Positions 9,019-18,063 of a stretch of DNA of 64,000 nt are shown piece after piece (position 1 is the first letter of the stretch; each line of letters starts with the position of its first letter). Source of the stretch: Porticoccus sp033791605 (GTDB taxonomy: Bacteria; Pseudomonadota; Gammaproteobacteria; Pseudomonadales; Porticoccaceae); contig JASJGJ010000012.1 of assembly GCA_033791605.1 (NCBI GenBank), positions 34,674-98,673 on the forward strand, written 5' to 3'. The position numbers and the translations under genes were made by a program. Below the pieces are notes generated by a model, which was not told the origin of the DNA, did not search any database, and saw nothing but the letters and a program-made list of their open reading frames with translations.

Positions 9019-9857
9019 TAGTTTTCAGAAAAACCCAGATTTTTACATAGGGCAGCATTCGCATCGACTTGGTTCATGGTGTAGAAATGTAGCCCAGGCG
9101 CGCCATTGGCCAATAATTTTTCGCAGAGGTTGGTGACAACTTCTAGACCAAAGGCCTTAATGCTTTCTGTGTCATTCCCGTATTGTTGAAGTCTCTGGCG
9201 AATCCAGCGTGGAATATCTGCACCACAGCTATCGGAAAATCGAATTAGATTTTGATAGTTAATGATTGGCATAATGCCTGGAATAATGGGCTGGTCGATC
9301 CCCGCTTTTTGGCATTGATCCAGAAAATAGAAATAGCTGTCAGGATTGTAAAAATACTGGGTGATGGCACGGTTCGCCCCAGCTTCAAATTTTTTACCCA
9401 GCCAGTAAATATCCTTTTCATAGCTTTCTGCCTCTGGGTGAATTTCCGGATATGCAGCAACTAGCAGCTCAAAGAAATTGCCAAAATGCTCACGAATAAA
9501 AGCCACTAGCTCATTGGCGTAAACAAGTTGACTAGCACCGCCCGTACCAGAGGGAAGGTCACCACGTAGGGCAACAATACGATTAATACCCTCATCTTTA
9601 TAATTTTGTAGCAGCTCCAAAATTGATTCGCGACTATCACCACCAATGGATAGGTGGGGTGTAGCTCTGGAGCCGGCGCCCTGAATTTCGAGCACAATGT
9701 CACGTGTAAATTCACGAGTGGAACCGCCGGCACCATAGGTGACAGAGAAAAATTCCGGTTGGAATTTTGCCAACTGTTGATGGGTATCGTGGAGCTTTTT
9801 TCTGCCTTCCGGGGTTTTTGGCGGAAAAAACTCAAAGCTTAGGTGGTGATGAGTCAT
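9018..9857 (-). CDS. metF: 5,10-methylenetetrahydrofolate reductase
   Basis: FAD-dependent enzyme reducing 5,10-methylene-THF to 5-methyl-THF, the methyl donor for methionine synthesis. 279 residues, near the usual 280-296. The N-terminal SFEFFPPKTPEG motif of the barrel, YGAGGSTR and ALRGDLP are all present. It lies 61 bases downstream of ahcY and overlaps rsmE by one base. Together with ahcY and metK it closes the methyl cycle, although no methionine synthase gene is in the window. Confidence 0.97.
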   Translation of the reverse strand: MTHHHLSFEFFPPKTPEGRKKLHDTHQQLAKFQPEFFSVTYGAGGSTREFTRDIVLEIQGAGSRATPHLSIGGDSRESILELLQNYKDEGINRIVALRGDLPSGTGGASQLVYANELVAFIREHFGNFFELLVAAYPEIHPEAESYEKDIYWLGKKFEAGANRAITQYFYNPDSYFYFLDQCQKAGIDQPIIPGIMPIINYQNLIRFSDSCGADIPRWIRQRLQQYGNDTESIKAFGLEVVTNLCEKLLANGAPGLHFYTMNQVDANAALCKNLGFSEN

Positions 9858-9918
9858 AACATTTTCTTTTTTGTTACTTATACCTTGTTAATCGGACGTG
9901 ATAACTGAAGTTAAAAAA

Positions 9919-11283
9919 TTAATATCTGTAGCTATCAGCCTTAAAGGGTCCTTCCACGGGAACGTTGATGTATTTGGCCTGTTCCGGTTTTAACTGGGTA
10001 ATGACACCGCTAAAACCTTTTACCATATGAGCGGCTACCTCTTCATCTAGTTTTTTAGGCAGTACTTCCACCCGTAATAATTGTGCTTGGGTTGACTTGT
10101 CTTGGTCGGCATACTTTTGTTTGAATAGATGAATTTGTGCCAAAACCTGATTAGCAAATGAACCATCCATGACGCGACTCGGGTGTCCGGTGGCATTACC
10201 CAAATTGACCAATCTACCTTCGGATAGCAATAGTAGGTGGTCGTTTGTCTCTTTGTTGCGGAATACTTTATGTACTTGTGGTTTGATCTCTTCCCACTGC
10301 CAAGTTTTACGCATAAAGGCCGTGTCAATTTCATTATCGAAATGACCGATATTACTCACTACACACCCAGATTTTAACGCTGCGAGAATATCAGCGTCAC
10401 AAACATTGTAGTTGCCTGTACAAGTAACGACTAAGTCTATGGTCGCCAGCAATTGAGTATTAACACCTTTTGTAGCGTCGCCATCTTGATAGGTGGAAAC
10501 CACTTCAAAACCATCCATGCAGGCTTGCATGGCACAAATGGGGTCGACTTCCGTTACCTTTACTATCATACCTTCTTGGTTTAAGGATTGAGCGGAGCCT
10601 TTTCCCACATCACCATAACCGATAACCAATGCTTTTTTACCTGCAAGAAGGTGGTCGGTGGCGCGTTTGATGGCATCATTGAGGCTATGACGACAGCCGT
10701 ATTTGTTGTCGTTTTTTGATTTGGTGACCGAATCGTTGACGTTGATGGCGGGTACTTTTAATTCGCCTTTGCTTAGCATGTCATACAGGCGGTGAACGCC
10801 GGTTGTCGTTTCTTCGGTGATACCGTGAACATTTTCCAATACCTGTGGGTATTTTTCGTGAAGGAGTGCCGTTAAATCACCTCCATCATCCAGAACCATA
10901 TTGGCATCCCAGGGTTGTCCATCTTTTAGAACTTGTTGCTCAAGGCACCATTCGTATTCCTCTTCGGTTTCACCTTTCCAGGCAAAAACAGGCGTCCCAT
11001 TCGCAGCGATAGCGGCTGCAGCATGATCCTGAGTAGAGAAAATATTACAGGAGGTCCAGCGAACCTCGGCGCCCAGCGCTTCCAGTGTTTCGATCAACAC
11101 AGCCGTTTGGATGGTCATATGAATACAACCCAAAATTTTTGTTCCTGCCAGAGGCTGTTCTGCACGGTAGCTATCACGCAGAGCCATCAACGCAGGCATT
11201 TCTGTTTCGGCGATAGATATTTCTTTGCGACCCCACTCAGCGAGGTTTATGTCAGCTACTTTATAGTCGTTCGTTGTGGTCAT
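9919..11283 (-). CDS. ahcY: adenosylhomocysteinase
   Basis: NAD-dependent hydrolysis of S-adenosylhomocysteine to adenosine and homocysteine, which relieves product inhibition of methyltransferases. 454 residues with ETTTGVHRLY, NVNDSVTKSKNDNKYGCRHS and the Rossmann motif GYGDVGKGSAQSL, ending in the family's DSYRY tail. AAGGAA precedes the ATG. It sits between metK and metF. The 70-base leader shows no SAH riboswitch fold, so regulation probably comes from the ArsR-type regulator at the head of the operon. Confidence 0.98.
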   Translation of the reverse strand: MTTTNDYKVADINLAEWGRKEISIAETEMPALMALRDSYRAEQPLAGTKILGCIHMTIQTAVLIETLEALGAEVRWTSCNIFSTQDHAAAAIAANGTPVFAWKGETEEEYEWCLEQQVLKDGQPWDANMVLDDGGDLTALLHEKYPQVLENVHGITEETTTGVHRLYDMLSKGELKVPAINVNDSVTKSKNDNKYGCRHSLNDAIKRATDHLLAGKKALVIGYGDVGKGSAQSLNQEGMIVKVTEVDPICAMQACMDGFEVVSTYQDGDATKGVNTQLLATIDLVVTCTGNYNVCDADILAALKSGCVVSNIGHFDNEIDTAFMRKTWQWEEIKPQVHKVFRNKETNDHLLLLSEGRLVNLGNATGHPSRVMDGSFANQVLAQIHLFKQKYADQDKSTQAQLLRVEVLPKKLDEEVAAHMVKGFSGVITQLKPEQAKYINVPVEGPFKADSYRY

Positions 11284-11353
11284 TTTTATTCCTTAACATC
11301 GATATTCTGGTAAGAATTACTCTGGGGTTGTTCTAACGGTATAAGAAGTCTTC

Positions 11354-12508
11354 TTAAAGAGCGGCCTTGAGGGCCTCGACTTTGTCAGTTTTTTCCCAAG
11401 TAAAGTTATCTTCTTCTCGGCCAAAGTGCCCGTAAGCAGCGGTTGCTCGGTAAATGGGTCGTTTGAGGTCAAGCATTTCAATTAATCCCTGTGGGCGAAG
11501 ATCAAAATTGGCGCGTACTAAAGCAACGATATCATCGTCATTAAGCTTCCCTGTCCCAAAAGTATTCACACTGATAGAGGTCGGTTCTGCGACACCAATG
11601 GCATAGGATATTTGTATTTCGCAGCGGTCAGCTAGACCTGCAGCAACGATATTTTTTGCTACATAGCGTCCGGCATAAGCTGCGGAGCGGTCAACCTTGG
11701 ATGGGTCTTTTCCTGAGAAGGCGCCACCACCGTGGTGGGCCATGCCGCCGTAGGTATCAACAATAATTTTTCGACCGGTTAGCCCGCAGTCACCCATGGG
11801 TCCACCGATAATGAATTGTCCGGTGGGGTTAATGTGGTATTTGGTACCGGCATGTAACCACTCTTGTGGTAGTACGGGTTTGATAATTTCTTCAAGGACG
11901 GCCTCTTGTAGCTCGGCCAAAGAAATATCAGGTGAGTGCTGTGTGGAGAGTACCACAGCCTCCACTGCAACGGGTTTACCTTCAGCGTAGCGAAGGGTCA
12001 CCTGACTTTTGGCATCAGGACGGAGCCAGGGTAGTGCACCACATTTTCGCAGTTGTGCTTGGCGCTCTACTAACCGGTGTGAGTAGTAAATGGGTGCAGG
12101 CATTAGCACATCGGTTTCGTTGGTGGCATAACCAAACATCAGGCCCTGATCGCCTGCGCCGAGTTCTTTTGCCTCACCTTCATCTACCCCGACAGCAATA
12201 TCTTGCGACTGCTTGCCAATGGCATTGAGAACGGCACAGGACGCGCCATCAAAACCGACATCAGAACTGGTGTAGCCGATGTCCATAATGACACCGCGGA
12301 CAATATCTTCTAAATCTACATAGGTGTCTGTTCTTACTTCGCCGGCAATAATCGCCATGCCCGTTTTTACCATGGTTTCTACGGCCACTCGGGAATGGGG
12401 GTCATCTTTAAGGATAGCGTCAAGCACCGCATCGGATATCTGATCGGCCATTTTATCGGGATGGCCCTCTGAAACAGACTCGGAGGTAAACAGGCTATAA
12501 CTAGACAT
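11354..12508 (-). CDS. metK: S-adenosylmethionine synthetase
   Basis: Makes SAM from methionine and ATP. 384 residues, the usual length, with the N-terminal GHPDKMADQISDAVLDA, the glycine-rich GGGAFSGKDPSKVDRSAAY and the C-terminal YGHFGRE motif. It begins 24 bases after the end of the regulator gene, so the two are cotranscribed. Confidence 0.98.
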   Translation of the reverse strand: MSSYSLFTSESVSEGHPDKMADQISDAVLDAILKDDPHSRVAVETMVKTGMAIIAGEVRTDTYVDLEDIVRGVIMDIGYTSSDVGFDGASCAVLNAIGKQSQDIAVGVDEGEAKELGAGDQGLMFGYATNETDVLMPAPIYYSHRLVERQAQLRKCGALPWLRPDAKSQVTLRYAEGKPVAVEAVVLSTQHSPDISLAELQEAVLEEIIKPVLPQEWLHAGTKYHINPTGQFIIGGPMGDCGLTGRKIIVDTYGGMAHHGGGAFSGKDPSKVDRSAAYAGRYVAKNIVAAGLADRCEIQISYAIGVAEPTSISVNTFGTGKLNDDDIVALVRANFDLRPQGLIEMLDLKRPIYRATAAYGHFGREEDNFTWEKTDKVEALKAAL

Positions 12509-12532
12509 AAATACTGTTCCTATAATTGTAAG

Positions 12533-13540
12533 TTAGCGCTTACTTTTCTTAAAAAACTGACGTAGCTGTATCTGAAAGCCATTCCGTTGGGCAAGATAGA
12601 GGCTTTCACCTTCTTCAAGACCTGCGGAAACAGCCCAATTACTAAGATCATTGGGTTCAAATCCCAGCCATAAATCACCGCAGGATTCACGTGCCCAGCT
12701 TTGATCGTGATGGCATAGTTCGGTCACTAATAGAGCACCATTTTGTGTCAGTAGTAGGGCCAGATCTTTGAAAATATTTGCTGGATCGGGGGTATGGTGT
12801 AGCACCATATTAAGAGTGATGCAGTCTACCAGTAGCTGTTGTTGCACAGCCAAAGCGGTGTCGCCATGAATAAACTCCACATTGGTTAGCCGTTGTTCAC
12901 GAGCTGTTTTTCGTGACAGGTTGAGCATCTCTTCTGAGGTGTCTAGGGCAATCACTTGTTTAAATCGGCGGGAAAGATTCGGGAGAAAGCCACCCTGTCC
13001 TGGGCCTACTTCAAGAACTTTATTCTTTGTGAGTGGCGTCGTATCCAAAAACTCAGTGACAATTTCTCCATACTGAGCGTAGCTCGCAATCAAATCTTGG
13101 TTGGCATGAAACAGGTCGGTGTTTTGTGCAAAAAATTCCCGTGATGCTTGGGTGCGTTCCAAGTTTATTTGCTGGATACGTTGCACTAGCTCAGCGGAGA
13201 GTTCGAGTTGATCAATGGTGACAAAAAGGCTGTGATGTAGCTCTTGCAGGGGTGTTTTTACCGGCAGTGGTGAGCGGCGATAAAAGATTGTATTTCCTTC
13301 ACGACGCGTGACGACAAGCCCTGCATTAGCGAGGACCTTCAAATGGTGACTCATTCCAGACTGCTTGACTTCAAAGAGCTCGCTCAACTCGAGCACACCA
13401 TAGGCGTTTTGTTGCAGTACACGAAGAATCTCAAGGCGCAATGAATCACCAGCAGCCTTGCAAAAGGCAGATAGTGTTTCGGTTTGCAGCGCAGCCTGGA
13501 TTACATGAGGCGCTTCAATCTGGCGGGCAACGTTTGTCAT
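12533..13540 (-). CDS. ArsR-family regulator fused to a SAM-dependent methyltransferase (SahR-like)
   Basis: Two-domain protein. The N-terminal ArsR/SmtB winged helix (about residues 20-110) contains ELFEVKQSGMSHHLKVLANAGLV as its recognition region. The C-terminal class I methyltransferase domain (about 160-300) carries the SAM motif VLEVGPGQGGF and an acidic residue at the end of strand 2 (IALDTSEEML). ArsR-methyltransferase fusions heading metK/ahcY operons belong to the SahR group, which senses S-adenosylhomocysteine; assignment here rests on architecture and context. The start is ATG at 13540, but an in-frame GTG at 13558 is possible and neither has a clear ribosome site. The palindrome 13571-13590 just upstream is the likely autoregulatory operator. 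Confidence 0.87.
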   Translation of the reverse strand: MTNVARQIEAPHVIQAALQTETLSAFCKAAGDSLRLEILRVLQQNAYGVLELSELFEVKQSGMSHHLKVLANAGLVVTRREGNTIFYRRSPLPVKTPLQELHHSLFVTIDQLELSAELVQRIQQINLERTQASREFFAQNTDLFHANQDLIASYAQYGEIVTEFLDTTPLTKNKVLEVGPGQGGFLPNLSRRFKQVIALDTSEEMLNLSRKTAREQRLTNVEFIHGDTALAVQQQLLVDCITLNMVLHHTPDPANIFKDLALLLTQNGALLVTELCHHDQSWARESCGDLWLGFEPNDLSNWAVSAGLEEGESLYLAQRNGFQIQLRQFFKKSKR

Positions 13541-13570
13541 GGAGTAGAACTTTATCACAACTCAAAATCT

Positions 13571-13590
13571 ATATCAAAATATATTGATAT
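13571..13590. promoter_or_regulatory. palindromic operator, probable SahR/ArsR-type binding site
   Basis: ATATCAA at 13571-13577 and TTGATAT at 13584-13590 form perfect 7-bp arms around a 6-base AT-only centre. Position and shape fit an ArsR-type dimer site in the gap between the regulator gene (minus) and tkt (plus). It could control the SAM-cycle operon and possibly the divergent tkt operon. The assignment to this regulator is inferred. Confidence 0.7.
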
Positions 13591-13694
13591 AGCATAAAAT
13601 ATCTGTGTTGACTGTTTACTGGGCAGCGTGAGTGCGAGAAAATGGCGTCCCTTTTTTAACCCCTCTCAATGTTTTCCAGCAGGAGCTTTCCTCA

Positions 13695-15689
13695 ATGCCT
13701 TCAAGACGTGATCTTGCCAATGCAATTCGTGCGCTCAGTATGGATGCCGTTCAACAAGCCAATAGTGGCCACCCAGGTGCGCCGATGGGTATGGCAGATA
13801 TAGCAGAAGTGCTGTGGAATGATTATTTAGTCCACAATCCAGCGGATCCCAGCTGGACTAACCGTGATCGTTTTGTCTTGTCGAATGGTCATGGCTCTAT
13901 GTTGCTGTATTCGCTGCTGCATTTAAGTGGTTATGATTTGCCCATTGAAGAGCTAAAAAACTTCCGCCAGCTACATTCAAAAACACCGGGGCATCCAGAA
14001 TATGGTTATGCGCCAGGCGTTGAAACAACTACGGGTCCATTGGGTCAAGGGCTTAGTAACGCAGTAGGTATGGCGCTGGCCGAAAAAGTGTTGGCGGCGC
14101 AATTTAACCGCCCCAGCCACGATGTAGTCGATCATTACACCTATTGTTTTCTGGGCGATGGATGCCTGATGGAGGGTATCTCCCATGAAGTTTCTTCTTT
14201 TGCGGGCACCCAAAAGTTAGGTAAGTTGATCGCCTTCTATGATGACAATGGCATATCGATTGATGGTGAGGTTGAAGGCTGGTTTACCGATAATACCCCA
14301 GCCCGTTTTGAGGCCTATGGCTGGCAGGTGGTCCCTAATGTTGATGGACATGACTCTGATGCGATCAAAGCGGCTATTGAAATAGCGCGCTTGGAAACAG
14401 ACAAGCCAACACTGATTTGTTGCAAAACTATCATTGGCTTTGGTTCTCCCAGTAAACAGGGTAAGGAAGATTGCCATGGTGCACCATTGGGTGCGGATGA
14501 AATCAGACTGGTTCGCGAACAGTTGGGTTGGAAGCACAGACCCTTTGATGTGCCCTCTGAGATTTATGATGGCTGGAATGGCGTCAAAAAAGGTTCGGCT
14601 GCGCAGGCAGCTTGGGATAAAAAATTAGCGAGCTATCGTACAGCCCATCCAGAATTAGCGGCAGAATTTGAGCGCCGAGTTAAGGGCGAATTACCTTCCG
14701 ATTTCAGCGAAAAAGCTGACGCTTATATTAGCCAGTGTCAGCAAACTATGGAGAAAGTAGCTTCGCGCAAGGCTTCCCAGAATTGCCTTAACGCCTATGG
14801 TCCATTGTTGCCAGAGCTATTGGGTGGTTCCGCTGATTTAGCAGGATCCAATCTTACTCTTTGGTCTGGTTCTAAAGGTGTCAGCGCAGATGACGCTTCC
14901 GGCAATTATATTTTCTATGGTGTTCGAGAGTTTGGTATGAGTGCCATGATGAATGGCATCACGCTACATGGTGGGTTTGTGACTTACGGTGCAACCTTCC
15001 TGATGTTTATGGAGTATGCCCGCAATGCGGTACGTATGGCGGCCTTGATGAAACAAAAAAGTATTTTTGTTTACACTCATGACTCAATTGGCCTAGGAGA
15101 AGACGGCCCCACGCACCAACCTGTTGAGCAACTGACTTCGCTGCGCTCTACGCCTAATCTGCATACTTGGCGCCCCTGTGATACGGTGGAATCCTCAGTG
15201 TGTTGGAAGAGTGCTATTGAGCGCAGAGATGGCCCTAGTGCCTTGATATTTAGTCGTCAGAGTTTAGCTCCTCAGCATAGAAATAGTGAACAATTGGGTA
15301 ACGTTGCCCGCGGCGGTTATGTGTTGCGTGATGTTTCCAGTGAGCTGGACGCCATTATTATTGCCACTGGATCAGAGGTCGAGTTGGCAATGGATGCAGC
15401 TAATGAATTATCTGCTCAGGGTGTCAAAGTTCGTGTTGTTTCCATGCCTTGCGCTGAAATTTTTGCCGCACAAGAATCAACGTATCGTGATGCCGTACTG
15501 CCCCCGAGTGTTCGTACGCGTGTTGCGGTAGAAGCGGGCCATGCAGATTACTGGTACAAGTATGTAGGTCTTGACGGTCGTGTGGTTGGAATGACTACTT
15601 TTGGCGAGTCTGCACCCGGTGATCAGCTGATGAAGCTTTTTGGTTTTACTGTGGAAAATGTTGTTAAGGCTGTTAGGTCACAACTTTAA
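13695..15689 (+). CDS. tkt: transketolase
   Basis: Thiamine-diphosphate enzyme of the non-oxidative pentose phosphate pathway. 664 residues, as in E. coli TktA (663). Seen: GHGSMLLYSLLHLSGY, the ThDP/metal motif GDGCLMEGISHE and the PYR-domain stretch GLGEDGPTHQPVEQL. The ATG at 13695 has AGGAG at 13681-13685 and gives the family N terminus MPSRRDLANAIRALSMD; an in-frame start at 13632 adds 21 atypical residues. First gene of tkt-epd-pgk-fba. Confidence 0.97.
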   Translation: MPSRRDLANAIRALSMDAVQQANSGHPGAPMGMADIAEVLWNDYLVHNPADPSWTNRDRFVLSNGHGSMLLYSLLHLSGYDLPIEELKNFRQLHSKTPGHPEYGYAPGVETTTGPLGQGLSNAVGMALAEKVLAAQFNRPSHDVVDHYTYCFLGDGCLMEGISHEVSSFAGTQKLGKLIAFYDDNGISIDGEVEGWFTDNTPARFEAYGWQVVPNVDGHDSDAIKAAIEIARLETDKPTLICCKTIIGFGSPSKQGKEDCHGAPLGADEIRLVREQLGWKHRPFDVPSEIYDGWNGVKKGSAAQAAWDKKLASYRTAHPELAAEFERRVKGELPSDFSEKADAYISQCQQTMEKVASRKASQNCLNAYGPLLPELLGGSADLAGSNLTLWSGSKGVSADDASGNYIFYGVREFGMSAMMNGITLHGGFVTYGATFLMFMEYARNAVRMAALMKQKSIFVYTHDSIGLGEDGPTHQPVEQLTSLRSTPNLHTWRPCDTVESSVCWKSAIERRDGPSALIFSRQSLAPQHRNSEQLGNVARGGYVLRDVSSELDAIIIATGSEVELAMDAANELSAQGVKVRVVSMPCAEIFAAQESTYRDAVLPPSVRTRVAVEAGHADYWYKYVGLDGRVVGMTTFGESAPGDQLMKLFGFTVENVVKAVRSQL

Positions 15690-15733
15690 TAAAGACAGGA
15701 ACGGGTAATGGGTCTAGAGCAAGGGCGGGATCA

Positions 15734-16759
15734 TTGATTCGTGCAGCGATTAACGGCTATGGCCGTATCGGGCGTTCCGTGCTGCGCGCGCTTTATGAGT
15801 CTAATCGTTGTGAGCAGATTCAAGTGGTGGCGATCAATGAGCCGGCTGATGGCAAAACCATAGCGCATTTAACGAAATATGATTCCACCCATGGCCGTTT
15901 TCCTGGCACTGTAGACATTTCTGGTGATGTGTTGACCATCAATGGCGATGCTATTTCGGTATTCCACCACGAAGATATTCAACAGTTACCCTGGGCGGAG
16001 CTGAAGATTGATGTGGTTTTGGAGTGCAGCGGTACTTTTACCGATCGTAAAACGGCTGAGTTACATCTGTTAGCAGGAGCAAAGAAGGTCGTGTTCTCTC
16101 AACCGGCCGAGCCTACGGTTGATGCCACTATTGTGATGGGCGTGAACGAAAGCACATTAACGGGTCATGAAACCATTATTTCCAATGCATCCTGTTCCAC
16201 CAACTGTGTAGTTCCGGTGATTAAGACGCTGAATGAAGTGTTTGATGTTGACGGTGGTGTCATTACTACGATCCATTCGGCTATGAACGATCAGCCGGTT
16301 ATTGATGCTTATCATGACACCGATTTAAGAAAAACCCGTGCGGCTATTCAGTCTATTATTCCTGTAGATACGGAGTTGGCTCGTGGCATTGATCGAATGC
16401 TGCCAAATTTGTCAGGGTGTTTTGAAGCACAAGCCATGCGTGTACCGACTATTAATGTATCTGTGATTGACCTGTCGGTATTACTCAAAACCGATGTGGA
16501 TACAGCTACCGTTAATCGGGTGTTACAACAGGCGGCCAATGGGTCTTTAGCTGGAATTTTGGGATATACCGAAGAGCCGCTAGCTTCTTGTGATTTTAAT
16601 CATGATCCACGTAGTGGCATTGTTGACGCCAGCCAGACTCGTGTTAGCCGTCAACGGCTGGTGAAGGTTTTAATCTGGTTTGACAACGAATGGGGGTATG
16701 CCAACCGAATGGTAGAGCTAGTACATCACTGGCTGGTAGACCCAGAGAAGCAAAGGTAA
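15734..16759 (+). CDS. epd: GAPDH-family enzyme, probably erythrose-4-phosphate dehydrogenase
   Basis: NAD-dependent aldehyde dehydrogenase of the GAPDH family, 341 residues. NGYGRIGR is the nucleotide-binding motif and the catalytic Cys154 lies in SNASCSTNC. Several stretches match Epd rather than GapA: VVAINEPAD (Glu where GapA has Asp), TTIHSAMNDQPVIDAYHDTDLRKTRAA and FNHDPRSGIVD. Epd makes 4-phosphoerythronate for pyridoxal phosphate synthesis. The tkt-epd-pgk order is known in pseudomonads and enterics. The best start is TTG at 15734 behind a G-rich GGGCGGG. A glycolytic role cannot be excluded by sequence alone. Confidence 0.88.
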   Translation: MIRAAINGYGRIGRSVLRALYESNRCEQIQVVAINEPADGKTIAHLTKYDSTHGRFPGTVDISGDVLTINGDAISVFHHEDIQQLPWAELKIDVVLECSGTFTDRKTAELHLLAGAKKVVFSQPAEPTVDATIVMGVNESTLTGHETIISNASCSTNCVVPVIKTLNEVFDVDGGVITTIHSAMNDQPVIDAYHDTDLRKTRAAIQSIIPVDTELARGIDRMLPNLSGCFEAQAMRVPTINVSVIDLSVLLKTDVDTATVNRVLQQAANGSLAGILGYTEEPLASCDFNHDPRSGIVDASQTRVSRQRLVKVLIWFDNEWGYANRMVELVHHWLVDPEKQR

Positions 16760-16766
16760 TAAAAGC

Positions 16767-17936
16767 ATGACATTGAATGTAATCAATATGGCAAATTTGG
16801 ATTTGTCAGGTAAGCGGGTACTCATTCGAGAAGACCTCAATGTGCCAATAAAAGATGGCGTAGTGACCTCAGATGCGCGTATACGAGCAGCATTGCCCAC
16901 GATCAAAATGGCAATGGACGCCGGTGCAAAAGTTATTCTGATGTCACACCTAGGTCGTCCGACGGAAGGTGAATTTGATCAGCAATTTTCTATGAAACCC
17001 GTAGCCCATCATCTTGGTCAACTACTGGGCACTGACGTGAAAATCATTTCCGATTGGAAGACTGGCTTTGAGTTACAGGGGGGAGAACTGGCGTTGCTGG
17101 AAAATGTACGCTTTAACCCCGGGGAAAAGCAAGACGATGAAACCCTTGCTAAAGCCTACGCTTCCCTATGTGATATTTTTGTCATGGATGCTTTCGGTAC
17201 GGCCCACCGTGCCCAAGCATCCACACATGGTGTCGCAAAATATGCCCCTGTAGCCTGTGCGGGACCGTTATTAGTCGGTGAACTGAATGCCTTGGAAAAA
17301 GCTTTGGCTAATCCTGCACGTCCTTTGGTGGCCATTGTGGGTGGCTCCAAAGTTTCGACTAAATTAACCGTGCTAGAAACACTTTCAGATAAAGTGGATC
17401 AACTCATTGTTGGCGGTGGCATTGCCAATACATTTTTGGCGGCCAATGGATTGCCCGTTGGTCGCTCACTCTGTGAGCATGACCTGATTCCAGAAGCACA
17501 AAAACTCATGGCTAAAACCAGTATTCCTTTGCCCAGTGATGTTGTGGTGGGTAAAGCATTTTCAGAATCTGCCGAGGCGACGCTGAAATTGTCAGCAGAT
17601 GTTGCCGATGATGATATGATTTTTGATATTGGTCCTGATACAGCAAAACAACTGGCAGCGATCTTGAAAAGTGCAGGAACTATTATCTGGAATGGCCCGG
17701 TGGGCGTGTTCGAGTTTGATCAGTTTGGTGAAGGAACCCGCATTATTGCTGAAGCCATTGCAGCGAGTGAAGGTTTTTCCATTGCGGGTGGAGGAGATAC
17801 GCTGGCGGCAGTAGATAAATATGGTATCGCGGATAAAGTCTCCTATATTTCCACTGGTGGTGGGGCCTTTTTGGAATATGTAGAAGGCAAGGTGTTGCCA
17901 GCAGTTGCCGTACTGGAAGCCCGGGCTAACGGTTAA
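16767..17936 (+). CDS. pgk: phosphoglycerate kinase
   Basis: Transfers phosphate between 1,3-bisphosphoglycerate and ADP. 389 residues (E. coli 387). IREDLNVPIKDG near the N terminus, the substrate-binding stretch SHLGRPTEG, NGPVGVFEFDQFGEGT and the nucleotide-loop GGGDTLAAVDKYG are all present. It begins 7 bases after the epd stop, so translation is probably coupled. A 127-base gap with a small perfect hairpin separates it from fba. Confidence 0.98.
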   Translation: MTLNVINMANLDLSGKRVLIREDLNVPIKDGVVTSDARIRAALPTIKMAMDAGAKVILMSHLGRPTEGEFDQQFSMKPVAHHLGQLLGTDVKIISDWKTGFELQGGELALLENVRFNPGEKQDDETLAKAYASLCDIFVMDAFGTAHRAQASTHGVAKYAPVACAGPLLVGELNALEKALANPARPLVAIVGGSKVSTKLTVLETLSDKVDQLIVGGGIANTFLAANGLPVGRSLCEHDLIPEAQKLMAKTSIPLPSDVVVGKAFSESAEATLKLSADVADDDMIFDIGPDTAKQLAAILKSAGTIIWNGPVGVFEFDQFGEGTRIIAEAIAASEGFSIAGGGDTLAAVDKYGIADKVSYISTGGGAFLEYVEGKVLPAVAVLEARANG

Positions 17937-17984
17937 GCTAGTTGCGACAACGAGGCATGACAATTACAACGTAAAACAAAATTC

Positions 17985-18000
17985 GCGGCACGACTGCCGC
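17985..18000 (+). other. small hairpin in the pgk-fba gap
   Basis: GCGGCA-CGAC-TGCCGC is a perfect 6-bp stem with a tetraloop between pgk and fba, without a T run. It may be an RNA processing or stability element in the operon transcript. Confidence 0.35.
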
Positions 18001-18063
18001 AATGGTTTGGTAACAACCCACTGCTACCATACCAGTAACCAATGATGAAAAAGGAGCAGAATA

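Noticed and set aside
11284..11353. SAH riboswitch in front of ahcY
   Set aside because: No matching conserved segments or pseudoknot in the 70-base leader; control by the SahR-like regulator is the better explanation.
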